Numbered from the stretch's first letter, positions 34,320 through 44,332 are shown. The stretch is 64,000 nt of DNA from Brevibacillus brevis (GCF_022026395.1 NZ_CP041767.1:5334001-5398000); one strand, 5' to 3'. Made by a program: numbers and translations. The notes: generated by a model from the sequence alone, not told the origin.

Positions 34320-35615
34320 ATGTCACTCAAACCTGAAAATTTACAAAGCTACATCGACTCCCCAGATAAACAGCAACGACTATACAAACGAACGCTCTGG
34401 ATTGTCGTCATCTCACAAATTTTCGGCGGTGCAGGACTTGCGGCAGGTGTCACCGTAGGGGCTCTCCTCGCCCAGGATATGCTGGGTTCGGAAAGTCTCG
34501 CGGGCATCCCTTCCGCATTGCTCACGCTTGGCTCTGCTGTGGCTGCATTGCTGGTGGGTCGGCTCTCTCAACGCTTTGGACGCCGTTTGGGGCTCGCTAG
34601 CGGCTTCTTAGCCGGAGGGATTGGCGCAATTGGGGTGGTTATCGCAGCTGTCGCAAACAGTATTGTCCTTCTGTTTGCTTCCTTAATTCTGTATGGGGCT
34701 GGCACCGCTACTAACCTGCAGGCCCGCTATGCAGGCACAGACTTGGCAAAGCCTAAACAGCGCGCGACTGCCGTGAGTATTGCCATGGTCTCCACTACAT
34801 TCGGGGCTGTTGCAGGACCAAACCTGGTGGAAGTCATGGGACGATTCGCTACTTCCATCGGTGTCCCCGCACTTGCTGGTCCTTTCATCTTGGGTGCCGC
34901 TGCCTTCATCCTCGCAGCTCTCGTATTTTGGGTACTGCTTCGTCCGGACCCGTTCATCGTTTCGAAAGCAATCGCCGAAGCGAAACAGGTGGATCAGAGC
35001 TCCCCATCCTATCTGAATGAGAACCAGCTTGCAAGCAACAACCGGGGAATCATCGTGGGAGCCACCGTCATGATTTTGACGCAGATCGTCATGGTCGCCA
35101 TTATGACAATGACACCTGTACATATGAAGCATCACGGACATGGTCTCTCTGAAGTAGGCATCGTCATCGGTTTTCATATCGGTGCGATGTACCTCCCTTC
35201 GCTCTTGACAGGTGTTCTCGTTGACAAGATCGGTCGCTCCACCATGGCCTATGCTTCTGGTGTCATACTGCTTGCAGCCAGCCTGACTGCAGCTTTTGCG
35301 CCAGTCGATTCGATGCCGCTACTCATCACCGCTCTTGTGCTGCTCGGACTGGGATGGAATTTTGGACTAATTAGCGGCACAGCGCTCATCGTGGATGCAA
35401 CGCAGCCCGCCACTCGTGCGAAAACGCAGGGAACAGTTGATGTCTTGATTGCCTTGGCTGGCGCATCCGGTGGTGCCCTGTCCGGTATGGTCGTCGCCAA
35501 TGCCAGCTTCGCAACGCTTTCCCTTGCTGGAGGCGCATTATCGCTGTTGCTAGTCCCTGTCCTGATATGGTCCCACAGAAAGAGCAAACACCGTGTAGAG
35601 ATCTCCCAAAACTAA
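34320..35615 (+). CDS. MFS transporter
   Basis: A 431-residue major facilitator protein with 12 predicted helices. The loop 2-3 motif is GRLSQRFGRRLG and the second half repeats it as GVLVDKIGRSTM. Drug or metabolite efflux is likely, but the substrate is unknown. The ATG at 34320 is preferred because AAAGGTGG lies 6 bases before it; an in-frame GTG at 34311 is part of that site. It has its own promoter with a structured leader and a terminator. Confidence 0.88.
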   Translation: MSLKPENLQSYIDSPDKQQRLYKRTLWIVVISQIFGGAGLAAGVTVGALLAQDMLGSESLAGIPSALLTLGSAVAALLVGRLSQRFGRRLGLASGFLAGGIGAIGVVIAAVANSIVLLFASLILYGAGTATNLQARYAGTDLAKPKQRATAVSIAMVSTTFGAVAGPNLVEVMGRFATSIGVPALAGPFILGAAAFILAALVFWVLLRPDPFIVSKAIAEAKQVDQSSPSYLNENQLASNNRGIIVGATVMILTQIVMVAIMTMTPVHMKHHGHGLSEVGIVIGFHIGAMYLPSLLTGVLVDKIGRSTMAYASGVILLAASLTAAFAPVDSMPLLITALVLLGLGWNFGLISGTALIVDATQPATRAKTQGTVDVLIALAGASGGALSGMVVANASFATLSLAGGALSLLLVPVLIWSHRKSKHRVEISQN

Positions 35616-35641
35616 AGCCACCCTCATCAGGTGGCTTTTTC
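35612..35641 (+). terminator. Terminator of the MFS gene
   Basis: AAGCCACC and GGTGGCTTTTT enclose a 7-base loop directly at the stop codon. Confidence 0.85.
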
Positions 35642-35664
35642 TCTATTCCAAGTACCTCAAAACA

Positions 35665-35697
35665 AAAAATAACACTGCTCACAGGCAGTGTCATTTT
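35665..35697 (-). terminator. Terminator of the small two-gene operon
   Basis: ACACTGC and GCAGTGT form a stem, and the minus strand continues TATTTTTTG. It overlaps the end of the 60-codon gene at 35691. Confidence 0.75.
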
Positions 35698-35873
35698 CCT
35701 CCAACCACTTTATTATCATGTCGCTCATTTGGACTATGCTCATCTACAATCTGTTTTAAGCTAGCGAAGCCAGGAGTAAATTTGCTGTTGGGAATCTTCT
35801 TCTTGGAAGAGAGATTTTTCGAGTAAACAGCAGTTTCGTTGCCTCTTTTCGCGAAGAACTCAGCTAATTTCAT
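35691..35873 (-). CDS. Small hypothetical protein (60 aa)
   Basis: A 60-residue basic protein (MKLAEFFAKRGNETAVYSKN..., Lys-rich centre) with no membrane segment. AGGAG lies 10 bases before the ATG, the gene starts 12 bases after the stop of the upstream membrane-protein gene, and a terminator lies exactly at its end; these are the grounds for calling it real. Not recognised. Confidence 0.6.
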   Translation of the reverse strand: MKLAEFFAKRGNETAVYSKNLSSKKKIPNSKFTPGFASLKQIVDEHSPNERHDNKVVGGK

Positions 35874-35885
35874 CGTATCCCACTC

Positions 35886-36716
35886 CTAACTAGCTCTCTT
35901 TAAGGTTTTGACCTTGTTCACAAACTTGGTAACAAATCCTAATAATAACATATACGTAGTCAACCGCTCGAACTCCTGCATATTTTCGGGAGTAAATGTG
36001 TCATTCTTGTAAACAGCGACCGCAAATCCAAGCCTGAACTTGCCAAAATTTTTTACAATGGCAAATTGTTCAATGTCCGTGTTTTGAATACGTCCCTTTA
36101 CTTGTTTATCGGCAATTCTGCAATCCTCTTGAAGCATGGAAGACAGTAGTAGCGTACGTACGGTGTCAAAATCTTTCAACTCGGTTAAGTAAAACACTTC
36201 AAACTGCTTGTCATTATTCGTAGGGACGATCCAATAGCAGCATAGCTCGTCCGGTTTCAATCCATAAATCGTCTTTACTTCCATTTCAAATGCCTTCATA
36301 AAAGTGATCGCATTCGCATTAATAATAGCTGATGACTGACCACTTCCATCCAAGCTGTAAATCGCATTGGCCAATTCTTTCTCACAATACTTCACTTCCA
36401 TCTGGAACTCGATCTCGTTTCCTCTAACCTTGTTGCAGATGAACAAAACGATGAATATCATTCCCGCCAAAATAGCGGAATACAAGATAGACAAGCCTAG
36501 AACAGAGCCTAACGAAGCTAGTTTGTTTTCCTCATGTGGCGGTGCTAGGATAAACAGCCATTCGATCGGTTGAAACATCCACTTATGTATGACTGCTATC
36601 AAATCTGGCAGCAAACCTTTCAACAATTCAAATACGAGCCATGAGACCAGAACGAACAAGATGCCAAGAACAGAAAACACGATCTTTACATGGCTCTGCA
36701 CGAGATTCTTTAGCAC
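35886..36716 (-). CDS. Hypothetical membrane protein, possible GAF-like sensor
   Basis: A 276-residue protein with an N-terminal helix (about 12-37) and a second at about 72-96, then a 180-residue cytoplasmic domain (EIEFQMEVKYCEKELANAI...). That domain has the look of a GAF-type ligand sensor, but no family signature is certain. The start is GTG after AAGGAGAGG. It is co-transcribed with the 60-residue protein downstream. Function unknown. Confidence 0.65.
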   Translation of the reverse strand: MLKNLVQSHVKIVFSVLGILFVLVSWLVFELLKGLLPDLIAVIHKWMFQPIEWLFILAPPHEENKLASLGSVLGLSILYSAILAGMIFIVLFICNKVRGNEIEFQMEVKYCEKELANAIYSLDGSGQSSAIINANAITFMKAFEMEVKTIYGLKPDELCCYWIVPTNNDKQFEVFYLTELKDFDTVRTLLLSSMLQEDCRIADKQVKGRIQNTDIEQFAIVKNFGKFRLGFAVAVYKNDTFTPENMQEFERLTTYMLLLGFVTKFVNKVKTLKRAS

Positions 36717-36784
36717 CTGTAAACCTCTCCTTCTGGTAAAGTTTTACATTATTTTAACATTTTATTCAGATTCTACAAATAGGA

Positions 36785-36814
36785 AAAAACTACCTACATT
36801 TAGGTAGTTTTTTA
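36785..36814 (-). terminator. Terminator of the 68-codon gene
   Basis: AACTACCT and AGGTAGTT form a stem with T-runs on both sides; it overlaps the stop codon of the small gene. Confidence 0.75.
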
Positions 36815-36996
36815 GGCGTTTCTATCGTAATCGTACTGACTTTTTGATTACCTATGTACTGTATCGTCTGCTGTACAATCTTGCTGTTTTCTTCGATTCT
36901 CTTTAACGGTTTAAATGAACTCAACAATTGCATATTCCCCCTATCGGTATACTGGGTGTACTTCGTAGCAGAACGCTCCTTTATTGGTCTGCCCAT
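36790..36996 (-). CDS. Small hypothetical protein (68 aa)
   Basis: A 68-residue basic protein (begins MGRPIKERSATKY) with no membrane segment. GAGGTG lies 5 bases before the ATG and a terminator overlaps its stop. I do not recognise it. The promoter of the downstream operon must lie in the 73 bases after it or be shared. Confidence 0.5.
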   Translation of the reverse strand: MGRPIKERSATKYTQYTDRGNMQLLSSFKPLKRIEENSKIVQQTIQYIGNQKVSTITIETPKKLPKCR

Positions 36997-37171
36997 TTTT
37001 CACCTCTATCAAACACGAAATGCTCATCATGGCCTTCATCCGTCTTGGTAATACCCCATACATTATGCCGTTCTGATTTTGTTTAGACCCCTCTTCTGGG
37101 TGCTGCTTTTCCACTGTTAGTGACGGTTTTGTTACAGACAATGTTGCTCCCATTGTCACAATTGACATCCA

Positions 37172-37221
37172 CAATCCTTGCCATAATAAAGGATAATCCA
37201 AGCGAAAAGGAGTTAGTCAGA
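37172..37221 (+). promoter_or_regulatory. Promoter and ribosome site of a broken gene
   Basis: A TTGACA-type -35 element near 37166 is followed about 16 bases later by CATAATAA, and AAGGAG sits 9 bases before the ATG at 37222. The signals look intact although the gene behind them is broken. Confidence 0.5.
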
Positions 37222-37609
37222 ATGAATTCAATAAGAGCGAAGAATGAAACCATTCTTTCCTACATCATTGCCATCGCGCGGATTTTCGATAGATCAAGTA
37301 GACTTGCCCTACCTCGAACCATCCCATGCCACTGGCTTATTACCTCTGGTCACGAATGCGGTTGAATGGTTTTTTCATGCTTGGCGTTCTCGCCTTCAAA
37401 CTGAATGGCGGCCTGGAGAAGAAAGTGAAGATACCGTATCAGTATATGCTCGTGTTCTTGATTGTGACTTTCGCATGGATTGGTTTATGTTGGATGCTGA
37501 TTACCCACAGTTAGTAGCTATTCCCATTCTCGTCGTTGTCTATGAATCTCTTCACAAGCCTCTATACAAAAAGCGGGAGAGAAAAAGTCCCCCGAGAATT
37601 AGCCCATAA
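37222..37609 (+). pseudogene. Frameshifted small membrane-protein gene
   Basis: From ATG 37222, which has a good ribosome site, the reading (MNSIRAKNETILSYIIAIARIF...) soon loses coding character and stops after 47 codons. A hydrophobic stretch with two helices (PLAYYLWSRMRLNGFFMLGVL and QYMLVFLIVTFAWIGL) continues in another frame from 37326, and a last helix with a basic tail (QLVAIPILVVVYESLHKPLYK) in a third frame to about 37609. A terminator follows directly. At least two frameshifts in a protein of about 130 residues explain this best; sequence errors are the alternative. Family not recognised. Confidence 0.55.
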
Positions 37610-37613
37610 CATT

Positions 37614-37643
37614 AAAGCCACCCGCCAGGGGTGGCTTTTTTAT
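37614..37643. terminator. Bidirectional terminator
   Basis: AAAGCCACCC and GGGTGGCTTTTTT enclose a short loop. It ends the pseudogene on the plus strand and the DUF5050-like gene on the minus strand. Confidence 0.8.
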
Positions 37644-37645
37644 CC

Positions 37646-38224
37646 TTACTTCGCCTTTGGGGTTACCTTTTCCACTTTGTTTTCGCCTATCTTCACTTTG
37701 AATATATCTTGTTCATCGTAAAAAAAGATGAAATCTTCCACCACGTACAATCGGTGTACGTTATTGGGGTCCCCTTCAGTAAGACTACCACTTTTGATAA
37801 CTGTTTTCGAACTGCCATCTGTCTTTATTTTAAAGAGCTCCATCGTATCTTCATACGTATAACTGATCTCGTAATTGGGCATCTCAAGCTGATAGATTTC
37901 TTTCAAGGGCTTATTGCGCGTATAGTAAATCCAGTCACCTACAACATTCAGATTATGGGCCCAATCACTGCTCAACTTTTGAAGAGAGCTTCCATCCTTT
38001 TTGATTTTGTATAAGCCATCGTTGTTATAAAAAATCCACTCTCCTTGAACGGCGACAAAGCTTCGGTGTGAATTGATATTGACAGGATCGCTGCCAAAAA
38101 CGTTTATCACTGGTTTTTTTGTGGGCGCAGTCTCCATTGTTTGCTGATTACCAAAGCCAAGAACTACAATCAGGCATACTGTCATCACAATGGAAATCAT
38201 CCATTTCCCTTTATGTTGCATCAT
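37646..38224 (-). CDS. DUF5050-like secreted or anchored protein
   Basis: A 192-residue protein with an N-terminal signal/anchor helix (about 8-25) and beta-propeller-like repeats outside. Two copies of a pattern such as GEWIFYNNDGLYKIKKDGS and GDWIYYTRNKPLKEIYQL are of the DUF5050 type, usually found in longer propellers; this protein is short and holds only about three blades. Possible sensor or wall-associated protein. ATG with GGGAG in front. Confidence 0.75.
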   Translation of the reverse strand: MMQHKGKWMISIVMTVCLIVVLGFGNQQTMETAPTKKPVINVFGSDPVNINSHRSFVAVQGEWIFYNNDGLYKIKKDGSSLQKLSSDWAHNLNVVGDWIYYTRNKPLKEIYQLEMPNYEISYTYEDTMELFKIKTDGSSKTVIKSGSLTEGDPNNVHRLYVVEDFIFFYDEQDIFKVKIGENKVEKVTPKAK

Positions 38225-38333
38225 GCATCGCTCCCGTTCATGGCCTAATAAAGTACATCCGGCAACACTGATTTATATGTACCAAAACGAATTCGTTTTG
38301 TCTGTCTTAATTTGGATTATCTAGAAAAACTAA

Positions 38334-38362
38334 GAAGCCACCCGTCATAGGTGGCTCTTTCT
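38334..38362 (-). terminator. Terminator of the second peptide ABC operon
   Basis: AGCCACC and GGTGGCT pair around a 7-base loop shortly after the last ABC gene; the minus-strand tail is TCTTAGTTTTTC. Confidence 0.7.
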
Positions 38363-38364
38363 CT

Positions 38365-39339
38365 CTATGCTAAAGGGAAATGACACGCGACCTGCCGATC
38401 CTGCCCAACCTCTATGAGCTCGGGAATCTCCTTGCTGCATCTCTCCTGCGCCATTGGACAACGAGGATGAAAACGACAACCTGACGGCGGATTGGCCGGA
38501 GATGGTACATCCCCTTGCAGGACGATCCGCTCTTGTCGCCGATGCGGAGTAGGCTTCGGAATCGCCGACAACAATGCCGCTGTATACGGATGCAGTGGCT
38601 GTGCAAACAAGTCATCCGTTCGTGCAATCTCCACCATTTTCCCCAAGTACATCACGCCTACCCGATCAGAAATATGGCGTACCACATTCAGACCATGCGC
38701 GATAAATAGATAGGTCAGCCCCATCTCTTTTTGTAATTTCATCATCAGGTTCAAAACCTGTGACTGTACGGACACGTCCAGCGCAGAAACAGCTTCGTCC
38801 GCCACAATAAACCGTGGTGAGAGTGCAATCGACCGCGCAATCCCGATCCGTTGCCGCTGTCCGCCGGAAAACTCATGCGGATACCGATTCCGTCTCGAAG
38901 GATCGAGGCCCACCAGACTCATCAGCTCGACTACCCGTTCATCCATTTCCTTTGCAGATGCGCGCAGATGAACCCGCAACGGCTCTCCAATAATATCGCT
39001 TACCAAAAATCGTGGATTCAACGAACCAAACGGGTCTTGAAAAATAATCTGCATATCCCGTCTCAGCTTCAAATTCTCTTGTCTGTTCACCTGATGGATA
39101 TTGGTTCCGTCAAACAGCACTTCTCCGCTCGTCGCCCTTTGCAAATTCAACACGACACGCCCCAGTGTCGACTTCCCGCAACCGGATTCTCCTACGAGCC
39201 CAAATGTCTCCCCTGCCCGAATTCCGAAAGACACATCATCTACGGCTTTTACATGACCAACGACACGGCTCAACAAGCCCGCCTTAATTGGAAAATACTT
39301 TTTGATATGTTTGGCTTCGATCAAATATTCCCGGTTCAT
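38365..39339 (-). CDS. Oligopeptide ABC transporter ATPase, OppF/DppF type
   Basis: A 324-residue ATPase. Walker A is GESGCGKS, the signature [12 protein letters not shown], Walker [13 protein letters not shown], and the C-terminal oligopeptide-family extension with CRFHPRCP is present. In most ABC ATPases the Walker B Glu is kept, as here. ATG 39337-39339 is chosen because AGAGGTG precedes it and it overlaps the upstream gene stop (ATGA). Last gene of a five-gene operon. Confidence 0.93.
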   Translation of the reverse strand: MNREYLIEAKHIKKYFPIKAGLLSRVVGHVKAVDDVSFGIRAGETFGLVGESGCGKSTLGRVVLNLQRATSGEVLFDGTNIHQVNRQENLKLRRDMQIIFQDPFGSLNPRFLVSDIIGEPLRVHLRASAKEMDERVVELMSLVGLDPSRRNRYPHEFSGGQRQRIGIARSIALSPRFIVADEAVSALDVSVQSQVLNLMMKLQKEMGLTYLFIAHGLNVVRHISDRVGVMYLGKMVEIARTDDLFAQPLHPYTAALLSAIPKPTPHRRQERIVLQGDVPSPANPPSGCRFHPRCPMAQERCSKEIPELIEVGQDRQVACHFPLA

Positions 39340-40382
39340 TGGCGGTTCACCTCTGCTTTGCTTCCAGCGACTGAATTTGCACGCTGATTTATTCTGAAGT
39401 GATTGCTGACATCTTCGTTCAACCAGCAAGCCACTTGTTGTCCCGTAACAACCTCGCGCAAAATTGGCTCCTCTTTTCGGCATTTGTCAATCGCATGCGG
39501 ACAACGCGGGTGAAAACGGCAGCCCGTCGGCAATTGGGTAATGCTCGGGATAGTGCCTTGGATGGTGTACAATTCTCCGCCGCGCTCCCCTTCAAATCCG
39601 GGAATGGACTGCAGCAAGCCAATCGTGTAAGGATGCCGGGGCTCGTCAAATATCCGTTCGACCGTTCCCTCCTCCACAATCGTTCCCGCATACATCACCG
39701 CGATACGATCCGCCATCTCTGCTGCTACCCCCATGTCATGGGTGATCAGCAAAATCGACATACCCAATTCCTTTTGCAGCCGTCTGAGCAAATCCAAAAT
39801 TTGCGCCTGAACCGTTACATCAAGAGCAGTAGTTGGCTCGTCTGCTATCAGCATTTCCGGGTTGCAGGCCAAGGCCATCGCGATGACAACACGCTGGCAC
39901 ATCCCTCCAGACATTTCGTGCGGGTACTGTTTCACTCGTACTTCTGGCGCCGGAATACCAACCAGACGAAGCATCTCGATCGCTTTTTTGAACGCATCTG
40001 TCTGGTTCATGTTTTGATGCAGCATCAAGCTCTCCGCAATTTGATCGCCTACCGTAAATACCGGATTGAGAGCCGACATCGGGTCTTGGAAGATCATCGC
40101 AATTTTGTTTCCGCGAATGTTCATCATTTCATCCAAATCCTTTGCCGCCAGATCCTGTCCGTGAAACATGACATTCCCACTCTGAATAAATCCGCCCGCA
40201 TAATCAATCAGTCGCATGACTGCAAGTGACGTCACACTCTTTCCACTGCCGGATTCCCCTACCAAGCACACCGTCTGTCCTTTGCCAACGTTGATGCTCA
40301 CTCGAGCCGTGGCCTTGACCGTGCCGTCATCCGTAAAGAAGCAAGTGGTCAAATTTTTTATTTCGAGGATGTTGCGTTCCAC
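39336..40382 (-). CDS. Oligopeptide ABC transporter ATPase, OppD/DppD type
   Basis: A 348-residue ATPase with [33 protein letters not shown] and the CRFHPRCP oligopeptide tail. The signature loop contains Cys instead of the more usual Arg or Gln (SGGMCQR), a mild oddity. The start is GTG with AAGGAGG in front, lying within the end of the upstream permease gene. Confidence 0.93.
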   Translation of the reverse strand: MERNILEIKNLTTCFFTDDGTVKATARVSINVGKGQTVCLVGESGSGKSVTSLAVMRLIDYAGGFIQSGNVMFHGQDLAAKDLDEMMNIRGNKIAMIFQDPMSALNPVFTVGDQIAESLMLHQNMNQTDAFKKAIEMLRLVGIPAPEVRVKQYPHEMSGGMCQRVVIAMALACNPEMLIADEPTTALDVTVQAQILDLLRRLQKELGMSILLITHDMGVAAEMADRIAVMYAGTIVEEGTVERIFDEPRHPYTIGLLQSIPGFEGERGGELYTIQGTIPSITQLPTGCRFHPRCPHAIDKCRKEEPILREVVTGQQVACWLNEDVSNHFRINQRANSVAGSKAEVNRQ

Positions 40383-41338
40383 TTGTTCAGCCTCCTTTTC
40401 GGGTTCTTCTTTTTCTTCCTTGGGTCAAATGCATCGCGGATGCCGTCTCCGACGAAGTTAACCGCTAGCACTACGAGCAAAATACAAAGACCGGGATAAA
40501 GTGCTTGCAAAGGATCGACCAGCATGAATTCCTGTGCCTTGCTCAACATTAATCCCCAGCTTGTTTCTGGCGGTTGAATTCCCAAGCCTAAATAAGAGAG
40601 ACCGGACTCTGACAGAATGGCCGAACCAACCATGAGAGTCGCGTACACAATAATCGGGGCCATTGCATTGCGTACCAGGTGACGCGTAATAATGCCCCAG
40701 TGTGATACGCCGATCGCTCTCGCCGCTTCCACATACTGCATTTCCCGTAGCTGCAAGAACTGCCCGCGCACTAGGCGTGCCACACTTGTCCAGCTCGTCA
40801 GCGACAAAATCAGGATCATATAGACAAATTCCGCTCCGAAGAGAGCCAAAACCAGAATGTTAAAAAACAGACTCGGAATGGAATTCATCACGTCCACGAG
40901 ACGCATGAAGCAGGTATCAATCCAGCCGCCAAAATAACCAGAAATCGCTCCAATCAGCGTCCCGATGACGACCGCAGCAAAAGCAACGCTGAAGCCGACC
41001 AGCATAGACACCCGGCTGCTATGAATGAGGCGGGACAAAATATCACGACCGAGCTCGTCCGTTCCGAGCACATGCCCTTCTGTTCCAGGAGGCAGGTTGG
41101 TAATCATAAAGTCAACCTTTGCCGGATCATGCGGTGCAACCCAATCGGCAAACACAGCAATCCCAATAAAAAACAGGAGCACGATCAAGCCACTAACAGC
41201 ATACGGATTGCGCATGAATTTTCTGCCCGCAGTTGTCCATAGCCCAGGAGGCTTTTCGCCAGCAGGGTTTGTTGGAAGCTGTCCACCCGGTCGATTCGTT
41301 TCAACAACAGTGTCATCTTGAAGCTGTACTTGACTCAT
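40358..41338 (-). CDS. Oligopeptide ABC transporter permease, OppC/DppC type
   Basis: A 326-residue permease with a 35-residue cytoplasmic N-terminus and about six helices. GTDELGRDILSRLI and the coupling loop VEAARAIGVSHWGII are visible. It ends in a very basic tail ([13 protein letters not shown]). The ATG overlaps the upstream permease stop by 4 bases. Confidence 0.93.
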   Translation of the reverse strand: MSQVQLQDDTVVETNRPGGQLPTNPAGEKPPGLWTTAGRKFMRNPYAVSGLIVLLFFIGIAVFADWVAPHDPAKVDFMITNLPPGTEGHVLGTDELGRDILSRLIHSSRVSMLVGFSVAFAAVVIGTLIGAISGYFGGWIDTCFMRLVDVMNSIPSLFFNILVLALFGAEFVYMILILSLTSWTSVARLVRGQFLQLREMQYVEAARAIGVSHWGIITRHLVRNAMAPIIVYATLMVGSAILSESGLSYLGLGIQPPETSWGLMLSKAQEFMLVDPLQALYPGLCILLVVLAVNFVGDGIRDAFDPRKKKKNPKRRLNKWNATSSK

Positions 41339-42306
41339 GCTGCCCTGCCTCCTTTGCGTCCAAGCTGCACTCGTGGATCAACCAGTGCGTAGATTAAATC
41401 GGCTAGCAGGTTTCCGATAATCACCATCAGTGAAATCAGCAACGTGATCGACATCAGCACAGAATACTCACGGGCTACAGCCATTTCGACAAACAGACGG
41501 CCCATGCCTGGCCAGTTAAATACACTCTCTGTCAATGCTGCGCCTGCTACCAGAGTCGGCAAATCCAATCCGATGATCGTCACGACAGGGATCAATGCGT
41601 TCCGCAGAGCATGGCGGAAAATCACGCGTCTTTCCTTCATTCCTTTGGCACGCGCCGTCCGAATATAGTCCTGCTCCAAAACCTCCAGCATACTGGCGCG
41701 CGTATATTTGACATAGGCTGCGATGTTCACCAGTGTTAACACTGTAACAGGTAGAATCAAGTGCAAAATGAGGTCGCTTACCTGTCCCTCTTTCCCCATC
41801 GTGTACATGTCAGATAGTGGAAGGAGATTCAACTGCATCGCGAAATACTGTTGTAGCATAATCCCAAACCAGAAGGTCGGCATCGCGAATCCGAGATAGG
41901 CAACGATGGAGGCGATCTGGTCAGACAGACCGTATTGCTTTGTGCTGTTGTAGATTCCCCACGGGATGGCGATCAGCATGGAAAGCCCCCACGCTACAGA
42001 CATGAGCACAAACGTATTCCAGACCGTCGGCCACAAAATATCACCAACAGGAACGTTATTTTTAAAGGTATGGCCCAAATCTCCTTGCAGCAAATTACCG
42101 ACCCATTTCATGTATTGAATATAGACTGGCTGATCCAACCCCATATTTTTCATCTGGATGAGCTGTGATTCAGGAGACATTCCCGGTGAGAGCATAACTT
42201 TTAGCGGTCCTCCGGGTGCTGCATGCATGAGTCCGAACGAAACCACTGTGATCAAAAATAAAACAAGCACGGCTTGTAGTACGCGGCGTACTAAATATTC
42301 AGCCAA
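41335..42306 (-). CDS. Oligopeptide ABC transporter permease, OppB/DppB type
   Basis: A 323-residue permease of the DppB/OppB type (begins MAEYLVRRVLQAVLVL), about six helices, loop APGGPLKVMLSPGM and coupling loop RTARAKGMKERRVIF. It follows the binding-protein gene after a hairpin-containing gap and has AAGGAGGATG as ribosome site. Confidence 0.93.
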   Translation of the reverse strand: MAEYLVRRVLQAVLVLFLITVVSFGLMHAAPGGPLKVMLSPGMSPESQLIQMKNMGLDQPVYIQYMKWVGNLLQGDLGHTFKNNVPVGDILWPTVWNTFVLMSVAWGLSMLIAIPWGIYNSTKQYGLSDQIASIVAYLGFAMPTFWFGIMLQQYFAMQLNLLPLSDMYTMGKEGQVSDLILHLILPVTVLTLVNIAAYVKYTRASMLEVLEQDYIRTARAKGMKERRVIFRHALRNALIPVVTIIGLDLPTLVAGAALTESVFNWPGMGRLFVEMAVAREYSVLMSITLLISLMVIIGNLLADLIYALVDPRVQLGRKGGRAA

Positions 42307-42325
42307 TCAGCATCCTCCTTTCGTT

Positions 42326-42365
42326 TGAAAGGGGAAGGGACAACAAGGCTGCCCTTCCCCCTTTT
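42326..42365 (-). terminator. Attenuating hairpin inside the ABC operon
   Basis: GGGGAAGGG (42331-42339) pairs with CCCTTCCCC (42352-42360), between the binding-protein gene and the permease gene. The tail is TTTCAAACG, so partial read-through is expected. This fits the usual need for more binding protein than transporter. Confidence 0.65.
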
Positions 42366-42392
42366 CCTATTGCTAACCGCTACCAGCCGAGC

Positions 42393-44138
42393 TTATTTTT
42401 TGGTATCGTCGATCCACCAGTTCAGGAAGCCAAAGGTCTCCCCATATGGAATCATGGATACTGGTTTAAACTCATCCTTATACTTGACGCGAGAAGTCAT
42501 GCCTCGTGGCGTTCCGTACTGATACATGAATACGTATGGCAGGTTCGTCGAGATTTCTTTTCCGACTTCTTTATAGATCGCTGCGCGTTCCTCTTGTTTA
42601 ACCGTGGATACAGCTTTTTCCCAGAGCGCATCCAGCTTCGGATTGTCGTACCAGCCAGCGTTGTTGCCAGGAGGGAATGCCTTTTTCCCGAAAGTAGAAA
42701 TGCCATCCGGGTCTGGATCAGACAATTGCCATCCGAGTAACAGAACCTGGAATTTACCAGGGTTGGCATACTGATCGACAAGAGCCGAGAAGTCTAATGC
42801 CTTTGGCTTCGCTTCAATTCCGACCTCTTTCAGGTTTTGTTGAATAACGACTGCTGCCTGTTCACGACGACTGTTCCCCGAGTTGAAAATGAATTCAAAG
42901 GAGAAACGATTGCCGTCTTTGGCAAGAATTCCATCTGCCCCGGCTACCCATCCGTCTTCTTTCAGCAATTGTTTTGCTTTCTCTGCACTATATTCGTAAT
43001 GGACTGCTGCATCGCCCGGGTCTGCCCATGTACCTGGCAGGAACGGTGCATCCATAATTTTTCCGGTTCCTTTCAAGATATTATCGATAATACCTTGACG
43101 ATTGATTGCGTGGGCAATGGCCTGACGCGTTTTTTGACCTTCAAACAACCCGTAGTTGTTCGGGAAGTTCTTCTTGTCGAAGTTGAAGGCAAAGTATTCA
43201 TAGCTAGGACCTGGCTCCGTCGAAATGTTGATCGTTCCTTTCGCCTTCACCGCTTCGAGCTGCGTGACAGGAATGGAATCTACCAAGTCAACGTCGCCTT
43301 TCATCAAAGCCTGTACTTGTGTGTTTTGATCCGCATAGATTTTGTACACAACCTTTTGGATATGCGGCTTCTTTTCCCCCCAGTAATCTGGGTTAGCATC
43401 TAGCACATGGAATTCCTTTTGTTTCCACTCTGACCATTTGAACGGCCCGGAAGTTGGTGTCTTGGCTGGATCTTTTCCGTAAGAATGTGCTTGCAATTCT
43501 TTAAACGGTACGTCTTTCAACACGTGGGCTGGTGCCAACTGTTGCATTAATCCAAAAGCAAATGGAGCGTACAATTGAGTCAATTTGATTTCTACAGTGT
43601 AATCATCCAATTTTTTCATTTCTTTGACTTTATCGTATTTCGTTATTCCTGGTGCGCCTGTCTCAGGAGCTTTGATTGCATTTATGGTATAAATCAAGTC
43701 ATCAGCCGTGATTGGCGTTCCATCCGACCATTTCGCATTATTTTTCATCTTGATTGTGTAGGTTAATCCATCTTCGCTTACTTTTGGCAGTTCAGCTGCA
43801 AGGGACCAAGGGTAAACCGCTAAATCAAAAGACGGGTTCCGATTGTACAAATACGCTTGGGTGTACTCCATAACGTCGCCGGATGCCGTGTCATTTCCGA
43901 AAATCGGATTGATCGTGACGATGTCAGACGTGGTAGAATGCGTGAACGTTCCACCGTCTATTGGTTTCTCATCATCCGTACTGGTCGCCTGAGGAGCTAC
44001 CTGCTCCACCGGTTTTTTTGCTGGTGCTGGTGTTGTAGTTCCTGGCGAAGCGTTGTTCCCGCTTGAGCAACCGACCAACAGCGCGCCGGTTAAAGAGAGC
44101 AACGCCAACGGCTTCAACCAACCTTTCCCTTTTTTCAA
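42393..44138 (-). CDS. Peptide-binding lipoprotein, SBP family 5
   Basis: A 581-residue extracellular solute-binding lipoprotein (lipobox LLVGC) with a Thr/Pro/Ala-rich linker and a type-5 peptide-binding domain (WSDGTPITADDLIYT, then PLTSGPFKW-like segments). It captures oligopeptides for the downstream OppBCDF-type transporter. The TTG at 44136-44138 is chosen because GAGGGGG lies 6 bases upstream; the frame extends 20 codons further. First gene of the operon. The 200 bases before it are AT-rich and carry the promoter and, further right, the terminator of the NRPS operon. Confidence 0.93.
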   Translation of the reverse strand: MKKGKGWLKPLALLSLTGALLVGCSSGNNASPGTTTPAPAKKPVEQVAPQATSTDDEKPIDGGTFTHSTTSDIVTINPIFGNDTASGDVMEYTQAYLYNRNPSFDLAVYPWSLAAELPKVSEDGLTYTIKMKNNAKWSDGTPITADDLIYTINAIKAPETGAPGITKYDKVKEMKKLDDYTVEIKLTQLYAPFAFGLMQQLAPAHVLKDVPFKELQAHSYGKDPAKTPTSGPFKWSEWKQKEFHVLDANPDYWGEKKPHIQKVVYKIYADQNTQVQALMKGDVDLVDSIPVTQLEAVKAKGTINISTEPGPSYEYFAFNFDKKNFPNNYGLFEGQKTRQAIAHAINRQGIIDNILKGTGKIMDAPFLPGTWADPGDAAVHYEYSAEKAKQLLKEDGWVAGADGILAKDGNRFSFEFIFNSGNSRREQAAVVIQQNLKEVGIEAKPKALDFSALVDQYANPGKFQVLLLGWQLSDPDPDGISTFGKKAFPPGNNAGWYDNPKLDALWEKAVSTVKQEERAAIYKEVGKEISTNLPYVFMYQYGTPRGMTSRVKYKDEFKPVSMIPYGETFGFLNWWIDDTKK

Positions 44139-44308
44139 ATCATTTCCCCCTCTTTCACATGTTTTCAAGCCTTTTCCATAATGGGCAATACATCCCAAGG
44201 CCTGTCTTTTTAATATTAAATAATTTTCTGTTATTTGAAAATATTTTCCCTTTAAAAGATTTGAAAAAATCAGATCATTTTATATTCCTTTATAAACCTT
44301 AATAATAA

Positions 44309-44332
44309 ATCCCCCTTCCACTGAAGGGGGAG
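44309..44332 (-). terminator. Terminator of the NRPS operon
   Basis: CCCCCTTC and GAAGGGGG form an 8-base stem with a 4-base loop (44311-44330), followed on the minus strand by ATTTATTATT. It ends the long biosynthetic operon just after the threonine aldolase gene. Confidence 0.85.
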
